Source of the DNA: Flavobacteriales bacterium UBA4585
Lineage (GTDB): Bacteria > Bacteroidota > Bacteroidia > Flavobacteriales > Schleiferiaceae
DNA length: 11,571 nt
Direction of reading: 5' to 3'
Assembly: GCA_949487015.1 (NCBI GenBank)
Contig: CATAQZ010000074.1
Location: 1 to 11,571 of the forward strand
Of this stretch, positions 4,893-11,571 are shown piece by piece; the stretch's first letter is position 1, and every line of letters starts with the position of its first letter. The notes beneath the pieces were generated by a model, which was not told where the DNA came from, did not search any database, and was given only the letters and a program-made list of their open reading frames with translations. The translations under genes were made by a program, and so were the position numbers.

Positions 4893-7136
4893 ATGGAGAA
4901 CATGTTTTTAATGATCATTGTAGCACTGGCAGTGCTCGCCGTAGTAGATTTAATCGTCGGAGTAAGTAACGATGCCGTCAACTTCTTGAATTCAGCTATC
5001 GGTTCGAAAGCCATTTCTTTCAGAAACATAATGATCATTGCTAGTGCCGGTATTTTTATCGGAGCTGTCTTTTCTAGTGGTATGATGGAAGTAGCTCGTA
5101 AAGGAATTTTTGTCCCGAGTGAATTCTACTTTGATGAAATAATGTTCATCTTTTTCGCTGTAATGATTGGTGATATACTATTGCTTGATTTCTTCAACAC
5201 TTTAGGAATGCCAACATCTACGACGGTAAGTATTGTGTTTAACCTTTTGGGCGCTGCAGTCGTAATGGCTCTGATAAAAATTGGTATTTCAGACGAGCAA
5301 ACATTTTCGGATTTGAGTGCGTATATCAATACTGACAAAGCGAAACAGATCATCATTGGAATACTTCTTTCTGTAGTTATTGCGTTCAGTATTGGAATGA
5401 TCGTGCAATGGTTTTCTCGTCTTATTTTCACGTTTCAGTACGAGCGCAAACTGAAAAGTTTTGGTTCCATATTTGCAGGGATATGCCTAACAGCGATAGG
5501 ATATTTTATCTTCTTTAAAGGACTTAAGGGCACCCCTTTTTATGGCGATATCCAAAACATAATAGAAAATTATCAATTTTTCCTGGTTTTAGGAATGTTG
5601 GCCTTTTGGACACTAGTATCATATGTGTTCAGTAAATTGTTTAATCTCAATGTTTTAGTGCTAGTTATTGGCGTTGGGACGTTTGGGCTTGCACTTGCTT
5701 TTGCAGGAAATGATTTAGTAAACTTTATTGGGGTTCCCATGGCCGCCTACCACAGCTATGAAGCTTGGAGTATTTCTGGTACTCCTGCGAGTGAATTTTC
5801 AATGGGTATTCTTAGTGAAAAAGTACCTGCCGAACCACTACTGCTGTTTCTCGCCGGCGGAATTATGATGGCGACATTATGGCTCTCTAAGAAAGCAAGA
5901 AGTGTAGTAGATACAGCTATTAATCTCTCACGACAAGGAGAAACTGTCGAACGTTTTCAGCCCAATTTCCTTTCGAAGAGTATTGTAAAAGGCTCCACTC
6001 AGCTTGTTTCAGTGCTCGGTGCTGCTATTCCTGAAAACATTCAAGCAAAAATTTCCGCCAGTTTTCAAACGCCGCTCAACGATGTTGGGGATGCACATGC
6101 GAAGGATTTGCCCGCGTTCGATTTGATCAGAGCCTCAATCAACTTAGCCGTTGCAGGAATCTTAATTTCAATAGCAACGAGCATGAAGCTTCCTCTGAGT
6201 ACCACTTATGTAACTTTCATGGTTGCAATGGGTACGTCGCTTGCGGACCGTGCTTGGGGTAGAGAAAGTGCCGTTTATCGTGTTGCTGGGGTACTAAATG
6301 TCATCGGTGGCTGGTTCCTTACCGCACTGTTTGCCTTTGTTATAGCCGGTACACTTACCTTCCTCATTCATCTTGGCAAAGGTTCGTCCATTGCGGTTCT
6401 GCTGATTATTACTGCCGGTTTACTTATTCGTAACTATTTGAAGCATCAAAGTAAATCAGAATTGGACCAAGGCGCTCAGGAGTTAAAGAAAGCCGAAAGT
6501 AAAACTGTACAGGGTATTATTGATGAAAGTGCTGAGAACATTGCAAAGTCTATGTACCGTGCCTACATGATCCTAGGAGGCACCATAGAAGCATTAACGA
6601 ATAACGATGCAAGTGAACTAAAAAAAGTTCGTAAACGTGTATTAAAATTTGAAGAAGAAGTAGAGTCGTTAAGAAACAACTTATTCTATCTCATCAAGAG
6701 TTTAGATGAAACGAGCGTACGCGGCAGTAATTTCTACATATTCATACTGGCTAATCTCACAGATATCGTACAATCGCTTGAATACATTTCAAAGAAGAGC
6801 TTTAAGCATGTGGACAACTACCACAAAGCATTAAGTAAAAGCCAGATTTCAGACTTATCTGAAGTACAAAAAGAAATAAGCACACTGCTTGTTGGGGTCG
6901 AAAGTGCGTTTAACACTAAGGAGTTTGGCGATCTAAAGATGAGTCTTGATCGCAAAGATGAATTGTTAGCACTTCTTTCTTCGAAAATCGATGCTCAGAT
7001 CGATCACACTAGGCGTGAAGAAATTAGCCCGAAAAACACAACGCTCTATTTTAATATTCTTTTAGAATTGAAAGATATGGTTAGGAGCGTGATGAATTTA
7101 GTGGAAGAGTACCATAATAGTTCGGCACAACGATAG
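4893..7136 (+). CDS. pit: PiT-family inorganic phosphate transporter with PhoU-like C-terminal domain
   Basis: A 747-residue inner-membrane transporter. The PiT fold has two related halves, both visible: GVSNDAVNFLNSAIGS (23-38) and FAGNDLVNFIGVPMAAY (270-286) carry the ND.VNF signature, and PTSTT (107-111) and PLSTT (434-438) are the paired substrate-loop motifs. About 12 hydrophobic segments lie between residues 5 and 513. Residues 520-747 are soluble, helical and charged, resembling the PhoU/DUF47 regulatory fold fused in many Bacteroidota homologues. The family imports phosphate with a cation; some members carry sulfate, but the PhoU-like tail favours phosphate. Arsenate can enter through such transporters, which may be relevant to the ACR3 gene upstream. 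ATG 4902 is an alternative start. Two hairpins follow the gene (7138-7157 and 7164-7187). Confidence 0.92.
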   Translation: MENMFLMIIVALAVLAVVDLIVGVSNDAVNFLNSAIGSKAISFRNIMIIASAGIFIGAVFSSGMMEVARKGIFVPSEFYFDEIMFIFFAVMIGDILLLDFFNTLGMPTSTTVSIVFNLLGAAVVMALIKIGISDEQTFSDLSAYINTDKAKQIIIGILLSVVIAFSIGMIVQWFSRLIFTFQYERKLKSFGSIFAGICLTAIGYFIFFKGLKGTPFYGDIQNIIENYQFFLVLGMLAFWTLVSYVFSKLFNLNVLVLVIGVGTFGLALAFAGNDLVNFIGVPMAAYHSYEAWSISGTPASEFSMGILSEKVPAEPLLLFLAGGIMMATLWLSKKARSVVDTAINLSRQGETVERFQPNFLSKSIVKGSTQLVSVLGAAIPENIQAKISASFQTPLNDVGDAHAKDLPAFDLIRASINLAVAGILISIATSMKLPLSTTYVTFMVAMGTSLADRAWGRESAVYRVAGVLNVIGGWFLTALFAFVIAGTLTFLIHLGKGSSIAVLLIITAGLLIRNYLKHQSKSELDQGAQELKKAESKTVQGIIDESAENIAKSMYRAYMILGGTIEALTNNDASELKKVRKRVLKFEEEVESLRNNLFYLIKSLDETSVRGSNFYIFILANLTDIVQSLEYISKKSFKHVDNYHKALSKSQISDLSEVQKEISTLLVGVESAFNTKEFGDLKMSLDRKDELLALLSSKIDAQIDHTRREEISPKNTTLYFNILLELKDMVRSVMNLVEEYHNSSAQR

Positions 7137-7163
7137 AACGTCGTCCTCTTTAGACGTGACAAA

Positions 7164-7187
7164 GGTCTCAAGGATAGACCATTTTTT
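7164..7187 (+). terminator. Intrinsic terminator after the phosphate transporter gene
   Basis: GGTCT (7164-7168) pairs with AGACC (7176-7180), followed by ATTTTTT. A second small stem, ACGTC/GACGT (7138-7157), lies just before it. The stem is short, but the T-tract and position 28 bases after the stop support termination, which would separate this gene from the small gene at 7206. Confidence 0.55.
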
Positions 7188-7205
7188 AAGTATCTTGGAG
7201 CCTCT

Positions 7206-7571
7206 ATGAAACGCTTGCGTAAAATACCATTTTGGAGATCATTAGGCACTGCTCTCATACTCGCCTTAATTTTACTCAGCTCGCCGTGTTCGGTTCGAAA
7301 TCACCTGGAGCGCTTTCTAGAGGTAGAGCAAACGGAAGTATCAAATAAATCAAAAACTACAGCCTGCGTTTCTTTTCCTGATCAAAGTGCCATTTTATAT
7401 GAGTGGAGCGAAGTAATCTCTTATGAATATTTCCTGGTTCCACATGCGTTTGCGGTCACGTCAGTACTCTCATCGCAACGAAATTTTAGCTCGCATTATT
7501 ACGCGTACACTAAAAACCCTCCAAGCGTTCCTTATTACATTCTTTACGGTAATAGTAAGTACCATTTATAA
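7206..7571 (+). CDS. Small exported or membrane-anchored protein of unknown function
   Basis: I do not recognise a named family. It has 121 residues. A basic N terminus (KRLRK) precedes a hydrophobic stretch at about 12-27 ending SSPC, which could be an uncleaved anchor or a signal peptide; the C28 region is not a good lipobox. Next comes a polar segment, CSVRNHLERFLEVEQTEVSN, with a single later cysteine (C54), and then a tail unusually rich in Tyr, Ser and Phe. The CSVRN plus QTEVSNKSKTT stretch is reminiscent of small unannotated proteins seen near transporter genes in Bacteroidota, but this is memory, not a search. It lies between a terminator after the transporter gene and a nested stem-loop on its own stop codon, so it may be its own unit. 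An overlapping 63-codon frame (7423-7614) is probably a shadow. Confidence 0.6.
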   Translation: MKRLRKIPFWRSLGTALILALILLSSPCSVRNHLERFLEVEQTEVSNKSKTTACVSFPDQSAILYEWSEVISYEYFLVPHAFAVTSVLSSQRNFSSHYYAYTKNPPSVPYYILYGNSKYHL

Positions 7572-7623
7572 CGAGATGATCACTGCCTATGCGATCAAAA
7601 CCAGCATAGAATAAACTCGTTAT
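7568..7623 (+). terminator. Two-tier stem-loop spanning the stop codon of the small gene
   Basis: ATAACGAG (7568-7575) pairs perfectly with CTCGTTAT (7616-7623). Inside, CTATGC (7587-7592) pairs with GCATAG (7604-7609). The TAA stop is at 7569-7571, within the outer left arm. No T-tract follows. The layout matches that at 4752-4792. It ends 22 bases before the next ATG, so it could also affect expression of the metallophosphoesterase gene. Confidence 0.45.
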
Positions 7624-7645
7624 TCCACTATAATCTGATCAAAAG

Positions 7646-9265
7646 ATGAATTTTAAAATCTATACCATATTCGCGCTAGCCGCAGCGCTTAGCGCATGTA
7701 ACGCACCATCCGATGGAGATGGAAAGCCTACACAAATAACCATTTTACAAACCGCAGACATTCACGGCCAAGTCTTACCACATAGTGAGTTATTCTGGGA
7801 GAATGAAGAGATTTCGTTTAAAACTCTTGGCGGTTTAGCCAATATGAAAACCCTATTCAACCTTGAACGTGAATCTAATCCTAACACTATTATTTTAGAT
7901 GGCGGTGATCTCATTCAAGGATCCGCAGTTGCAGCGTTGTCAAAAGGATCCGCTTTTGGCCCTATTGTAAAAGCAATGGAGTACGATTTTCTTATTCCTG
8001 GGAATTGGGAAGTTGTCTATGGAAAAGAGCAAATGATGAGCGTTTTGAATAGCTATGAAACGCCTGTGATTACTGCGAATATGTTCCATGACGAAGCCGG
8101 TAAAGCGCCAATTTTTCCTCAATACTGGATCAAAGAAATAAACGGCAATCGCTTAGGTTTCTTATCCTATAACGATCCGGAGGTACCCATTCGTCAAAAT
8201 CCATCGTTTTCAGAAGGATTAGATTTTGATCCAATTTTAGATAACCTTGAAGAATTGGTCACTAAACTAAAAGAGGAAGAGAAAGTAGATATTCTCTTCG
8301 TAGTTACCCATATTGGTATAAGTAAACAATTTGACCTAGCAAACCATCCTGCTTTAGCCCAGGTGGATTACGTTTTAGGAAACGATACACACGAGCGTAT
8401 ACGCAAGCCGCTACAAGCGGGGCACGCTAAGGTCACAGAGCCTGGTGCATTCGCATCATTTGTTGGAAAAATGGTTCTTACTGTTCAAAATGGTGAAATC
8501 ATTAATGAGGAATATGACTTAGTAGAAGTGGATCCGAACATATACCCGGCGGATGAAACTGTTGCGCAGGTAATTGAAAATGAATTGGAACCCTATAACG
8601 ACAATATCAACGAAGTTTTAGGTTACACCACTACCCCACTTTACCGCTACTTCGTAGTTGAAAACCCTATGGATAATTTTATCACCGACGCGGCGTATTG
8701 GAAAAACGATGTAGATATCGCACTTTCTAATGGCTTCCGGTTCTCCCCTCCGATCAACCCAGGTGAAGCAGGCGTTGCACCCATTACACGAGGTGATATC
8801 TGGAACATGCTTCCGGTCAATGAAAAAGTGAAAATTGGCAAAGCCAGTGGTCAACAAATCAAAGACTGGCTCGAAAAAGAACTCCATAACGTTTTTGCCG
8901 AAAAGGCTTCAGAGCGTTTTGGCGGATGGGTAGTGCGATTCTCAGGTATGGAACTCACCTTTAATGCAAATGCTGCGAAAGGGGAACGTGTTCAGGATAT
9001 CTATGTTGGTGGAGCACCCATAGAGATGGATAAGCTTTATAAAATGTCTGCTTGCCGTCGAGAAGGCGAACCACTCCACATGCTCTGTAGAATGCCAAAT
9101 ACAGTTGAAACCGTAGTTATGGACTATACCATACACGATCTTATCGAAGAATACCTCGCACATGTAGATACCATAAGTCCTTTAAGAGATGGCCGTGCAA
9201 AAGCCTTAGATTTAGGGGACAATGTTCTTTCACAATTGCCCGGAACAGATTATCATTTCCACTAA
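7646..9265 (+). CDS. 5'-nucleotidase/SoxB-superfamily metallophosphoesterase lipoprotein
   Basis: A 539-residue predicted lipoprotein (lipobox LSAC, Cys18), so it acts in the periplasm or on the cell surface. Residues 31-292 form the calcineurin-like metallophosphatase domain, with two-metal-site motifs: TADIHG (D38, H40), GGDLIQG (D88), PGNWE (N120), VTHIG (H222) and GNDTHE (D247, H249). Residues 325-530 match the 5'-nucleotidase C-terminal domain (NFITDAAYW, DIALSNGFRF, GDIWNMLP). Compared with UshA, the GNHExxD catalytic dyad is replaced by W121 and V124, and the first His of GGHxH is D247. The end-domain segment at 470-481 has C470, RREGEP and C481 instead of the usual nucleotide-site residues. 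Tryptophan after the GN/GH position also occurs in SoxB thiosulfohydrolases, so the substrate may not be a nucleotide. A DsrE-like gene starts ten bases after the stop. Confidence 0.88.
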   Translation: MNFKIYTIFALAAALSACNAPSDGDGKPTQITILQTADIHGQVLPHSELFWENEEISFKTLGGLANMKTLFNLERESNPNTIILDGGDLIQGSAVAALSKGSAFGPIVKAMEYDFLIPGNWEVVYGKEQMMSVLNSYETPVITANMFHDEAGKAPIFPQYWIKEINGNRLGFLSYNDPEVPIRQNPSFSEGLDFDPILDNLEELVTKLKEEEKVDILFVVTHIGISKQFDLANHPALAQVDYVLGNDTHERIRKPLQAGHAKVTEPGAFASFVGKMVLTVQNGEIINEEYDLVEVDPNIYPADETVAQVIENELEPYNDNINEVLGYTTTPLYRYFVVENPMDNFITDAAYWKNDVDIALSNGFRFSPPINPGEAGVAPITRGDIWNMLPVNEKVKIGKASGQQIKDWLEKELHNVFAEKASERFGGWVVRFSGMELTFNANAAKGERVQDIYVGGAPIEMDKLYKMSACRREGEPLHMLCRMPNTVETVVMDYTIHDLIEEYLAHVDTISPLRDGRAKALDLGDNVLSQLPGTDYHFH

Positions 9266-9275
9266 ATTTCTATCC

Positions 9276-9713
9276 ATGAAAAAATTACTTTTATCCTTGG
9301 CTTTAGCCACTGGCCTTCTAAGCAGTTGCACACCCAATACGACAGAAGCATCTGTAGAAGAAACGGCTGCAGTTACCACGCAGAATTATTTCGTTTTAAA
9401 TCGCAACGTACAACAGCTCAAAGCAATCGCAAAAGCTGCTGGAGAATTAGCCATTGCTGACTCTAGCACCTTCGGCGAATTCAACGTCATCATATGCGGT
9501 AAGTCTGTTCAAGATATGGTCACCCCAGAGATCATGGATCCTTTTATGGAAATCTTGAACGCTAATAACGTGAATGTCATCGCTTGCGGCTTTTCATTAA
9601 AGAAATTTGAGGTAGATCCTGCCGGGCTCCCAGAAGGGGTTACTGTTGTCCCAAACGGTATTCAATACGGTTTCGAAAAGCAAAAAGAAGGCTACTACAG
9701 CATTACACTGTAA
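9276..9713 (+). CDS. DsrE-like family lipoprotein
   Basis: A 145-residue predicted lipoprotein. I chose ATG 9276 because MKKLLLSLALATGLLSSC is a textbook lipoprotein signal (lipidated Cys18); the longer frame from 9222 would put the signal peptide inside the protein and overlap the preceding gene. Residues 37-145 fit the DsrE/DsrF-like fold: strand FNVIICGKS (69-77), strand VNVIACGFS (99-107), then GLPEGVTVVPNGI (117-129) and a closing EGYYSITL. Cysteines C74 and C104 lie at strand ends; DsrE proteins use a conserved cysteine to carry sulfur, but which of these, if either, is active here is not known. The gene follows the metallophosphoesterase by ten bases, probably in one transcript, and ends in a strong terminator. 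A 5-bp stem (9696-9712) overlaps the stop codon. Confidence 0.85.
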   Translation: MKKLLLSLALATGLLSSCTPNTTEASVEETAAVTTQNYFVLNRNVQQLKAIAKAAGELAIADSSTFGEFNVIICGKSVQDMVTPEIMDPFMEILNANNVNVIACGFSLKKFEVDPAGLPEGVTVVPNGIQYGFEKQKEGYYSITL

Positions 9714-9730
9714 ACGCTTAGAAATGATCG

Positions 9731-9770
9731 TTAACCCCTCTAGATTTCGATTTAGAGGGGTTTTCTTTTT
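9731..9770 (+). terminator. Strong intrinsic terminator between convergent genes
   Basis: AACCCCTCTA (9733-9742) pairs with TAGAGGGGTT (9753-9762). Two further pairs, one a G-U wobble, extend the stem inward to a TTTCGA loop, and TTTTCTTTTT overlaps and follows the right arm. It ends the metallophosphoesterase/DsrE-like transcript. The TAA stop of the converging minus-strand gene lies at 9771-9769, next to the T-tract, so the hairpin may insulate both directions, though the minus side lacks a good T-tract. Confidence 0.85.
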
Positions 9771-11046
9771 AGTCTACTACCCTGGTCCAATTCAACAAAT
9801 GATGGTAGCCTTCGTGATGAGAGGGCAATATTCCCTTAAACAACAAACTATCTTGCCTAAACACCCACAACAGACTAGGGTTTTGTTCTTCAATAAGTAC
9901 ATCGCCGTTAGGTAACAACTCAAACAAACCTTCCGTAAATGAATACACGCCATTTTGCGAATAAGCCTCTTGGTTTGGTGCACTGAAAGTCTGAGAGGCC
10001 AAGTCGTAATATTTGATATGCGAAGAATACGCTGGGTACTTTAGAAGATTCGGCTCCTTATTTCGTCCTCCATCTTCTTTAAATCTTTTAGTTGGTGCAT
10101 TATTATTAAAAAAAGCAATGGTTTGTCCGTCAACAATATCTACATCGTGCTGACTGGTAAAAGGACCTTCAATCACGCGAATAATACTGTCGTTTGAGGG
10201 CCTGTAGTGCAGAATCACAGAAGAAGTCCTGAAACTTAAAAAGACATCCCCTGCAAGCATGTATTCGCTCGATTCCAAAACCGGCTCAACATCATTCAAA
10301 TGAATAGGATCATCAACAACTACACTCTTAATGATTAGGTGCTCTAACCCATGATCGAGTAATAATTCGGCCATCGAGCGCTTAAAAAGTATCGCACCTG
10401 TTTCTGTATCTAACTGGGCAATGTAGTTGTCTAAAAAGTGGTATTTAACGCCACCCATTTCGTATACAACGCCATTTGATGGGTGCGAAGCTTCAGACAG
10501 ATCATAAGCACAAACCCACATCGTTTCGCCGATACCCGCATTCATGGAATGATGGTGCCCAATTTCCTTTTGATGCCAAAGTTGCTCGCCGACAGCATTC
10601 ATGCAATAAATACCGTCGTAACCATTTGTGGCATACGCCATACGATCATTTGAAAGCAGTAGTGGATGCATGATTCGATGATGCGGCTTCAATCCGCCTT
10701 TGACTTCCCAAGATTTTTTAACGGCCTGTGTTTTTAAATTACGGACCTCTATTGCTCTATTTCCTTCCTCGTTTGAATAGCTCACCAATACATTGATGTC
10801 GTAATCTAATCGATTTACTGGCTCAAATGCAGGGTGCGTAGGCACGAAGGTTCCTGGTAACTTTTCTACCTCCTCAGCGGCCTGCGTGACCAAATCTGGG
10901 AACGAAGTGAGCGTAACTAAGAACTTTCCCCATAATCCTTGGGCTTTACCTGGAATTCCATGTTTTCGGACGCTCCAACCATAAAAGGAAAGTAAGGCAA
11001 GAACGATAATTACGGACGTGATGCCGTTTAGCAGTTTAGATCTCAT
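9769..11046 (-). CDS. Arylsulfotransferase (ASST)-like membrane-anchored protein
   Basis: A 425-residue protein with an N-terminal hydrophobic anchor at about 9-22 and a large beta-rich exported domain, compatible with the beta-propeller of bacterial arylsulfate sulfotransferases, which transfer sulfate from phenolic sulfate esters through a histidine intermediate. Stretches matching the ASST pattern in order are HHHSMN (164-169, H166), DPIHLNDVEPV (246-256, H249), LSFRTSSVILHY (270-281, R273) and TSQHDVDI (297-304, H300). These would correspond to the H, H, R, H active-site set of E. coli-type ASST, although the R-to-H spacing here is much shorter. Activity and substrate are therefore uncertain. 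The start codon lies 4 bases after the stop of the upstream T9SS-cargo gene, so the two are co-transcribed. It converges with the DsrE-like gene across a shared terminator. Confidence 0.75.
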   Translation of the reverse strand: MRSKLLNGITSVIIVLALLSFYGWSVRKHGIPGKAQGLWGKFLVTLTSFPDLVTQAAEEVEKLPGTFVPTHPAFEPVNRLDYDINVLVSYSNEEGNRAIEVRNLKTQAVKKSWEVKGGLKPHHRIMHPLLLSNDRMAYATNGYDGIYCMNAVGEQLWHQKEIGHHHSMNAGIGETMWVCAYDLSEASHPSNGVVYEMGGVKYHFLDNYIAQLDTETGAILFKRSMAELLLDHGLEHLIIKSVVVDDPIHLNDVEPVLESSEYMLAGDVFLSFRTSSVILHYRPSNDSIIRVIEGPFTSQHDVDIVDGQTIAFFNNNAPTKRFKEDGGRNKEPNLLKYPAYSSHIKYYDLASQTFSAPNQEAYSQNGVYSFTEGLFELLPNGDVLIEEQNPSLLWVFRQDSLLFKGILPSHHEGYHHLLNWTRVVD

Positions 11047-11050
11047 GACT

Positions 11051-11571
11051 TTACTTCATCAAATGTATGGCCTTTCGTTGCATTATGGGTCGGCCGCTGG
11101 TGTAAAGGTTTGATGCTTCAACCTCCAAGAAATAAACACCCGCAGCAGCAGGTTTGCCATTAACTTTTCCATCCCAAAAGAGGTCCGGCTGTTCCGTTTC
11201 AAAGACCAATTGGCCCCAACGGTTGTATATTCTTTGAAGCAATCGATCTGTATTAGTCGACTGTATCTCAAGTACATCGTTTATCATATCCCCATTAGGT
11301 GTAAAAAAATTGGGCACTGTTATGGTAGGGTAAAATGCGATTTGCCTACAAAGTGAATCTACACAGCCATCCGCTGTGTATAAATAGACACAGACCGTCT
11401 GAGGCTCAAAGGAAAGTGAAACGGGGTTCCAACCGTGCGCCATCTGGGAAGGCAGAATACCAGGCTCATTCAGGTTTCCAGAGCTGTAAGAAATGTACAA
11501 ACTATCATAACCTCGAGAACCTGCATACGATTCAAAATGCGCACCCAATCCAATAACTTCGTTAGGATTTA
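11051..11571 (-). CDS. C-terminal end of a T9SS-secreted protein (type B sorting domain), partial
   Basis: The frame stays open to the window edge, so this is only the last ~173 residues of a larger protein; TTG 11548 is not a real start. The final ~85 residues form the gliding-motility-associated/type B C-terminal sorting domain: VPNFFTPNGDMINDVLEI, YNRWGQLVFE, FWDGKVNGKPAAAGVYFLEV, and an ending with QRKAIHLMK. That signal directs export by the type IX secretion system and attachment to, or release from, the cell surface. The segment before it (SLSFEPQTVCVYLYTADGCVDSLC) looks like the end of a PKD or Ig-like repeat, as is usual in large adhesin-like cargo. The stop is 4 bases from the start of the ASST-like gene. 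The function of the missing N-terminal part cannot be told. Confidence 0.9.
   Translation of the reverse strand, partial: NPNEVIGLGAHFESYAGSRGYDSLYISYSSGNLNEPGILPSQMAHGWNPVSLSFEPQTVCVYLYTADGCVDSLCRQIAFYPTITVPNFFTPNGDMINDVLEIQSTNTDRLLQRIYNRWGQLVFETEQPDLFWDGKVNGKPAAAGVYFLEVEASNLYTSGRPIMQRKAIHLMK

Noticed and set aside
7423..7614. Overlapping 63-codon frame within and after the small membrane protein gene
   Set aside because: It starts inside the better-supported gene, and has no signal or family resemblance.
9222..9275. Upstream start for the DsrE-like lipoprotein
   Set aside because: It would overlap the preceding gene by 44 bases and bury a clear lipoprotein signal peptide; ATG 9276 is preferred.
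10476..10673. Plus-strand 65-codon frame inside the ASST-like gene
   Set aside because: It is antisense to a well-supported coding region and has no coding features.
1..11571. CRISPR array, insertion sequence or complete prophage
   Set aside because: I saw no regularly spaced repeats, no transposase and no phage structural genes; the only mobile-element traces are the integrase stub and tRNA-derived sites.

Overview
The window most likely comes from a Bacteroidota (Flavobacteriia-like) bacterium. The evidence is a type B C-terminal sorting domain of the type IX secretion system (T9SS), a Bacteroidota-type Arm-domain integrase fragment, a PiT phosphate transporter fused to a PhoU-like tail, many lipoproteins, no consistent Shine-Dalgarno sequences, and a promoter-like TTG-N18-TAnnTTTR arrangement.

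Layout. 1-1318: an AT-rich, accessory-looking pair, a predicted exported beta-rich protein overlapping a lipoprotein with an EGF-like module. 1340-2251: a recombination scar holding three decayed or partial minus-strand tRNA(CAU) copies, a terminator-like hairpin, and the N-terminal remnant of a tyrosine recombinase whose reading frame ends inside one tRNA copy. 2288-3340 (minus): an ACR3 arsenite-efflux permease without other ars genes. 3526-4761 (plus, divergent): an FAD-dependent amine-oxidase/desaturase-like flavoprotein. 4893-7136: the PiT-PhoU fusion. 7206-7571: a small unrecognised exported or membrane protein. 7646-9713: two adjacent lipoprotein genes, a 5'-nucleotidase/SoxB-superfamily metallophosphoesterase lacking the usual catalytic His/Asp dyad, and a DsrE-like protein. 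A strong terminator at 9733-9770 separates these from a convergent minus-strand pair, an arylsulfotransferase-like membrane-anchored protein (9769-11046) and, 4 nt upstream of it, the C-terminal end of a T9SS cargo protein that runs off the window (11051-11571).

How the genes may work together. PiT imports phosphate (and in other bacteria also arsenate) and ACR3 exports arsenite, so the two may be linked physiologically, but nothing shows co-regulation. The metallophosphoesterase, the DsrE-like lipoprotein and the arylsulfotransferase-like protein each belong to a superfamily with sulfur-chemistry members. A cell-surface sulfur or sulfate-ester module is the most interesting functional hypothesis here, but it is inference. 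Several genes end in stem-loops that enclose or overlap the stop codon, which recurs enough to deserve a genome-wide test.
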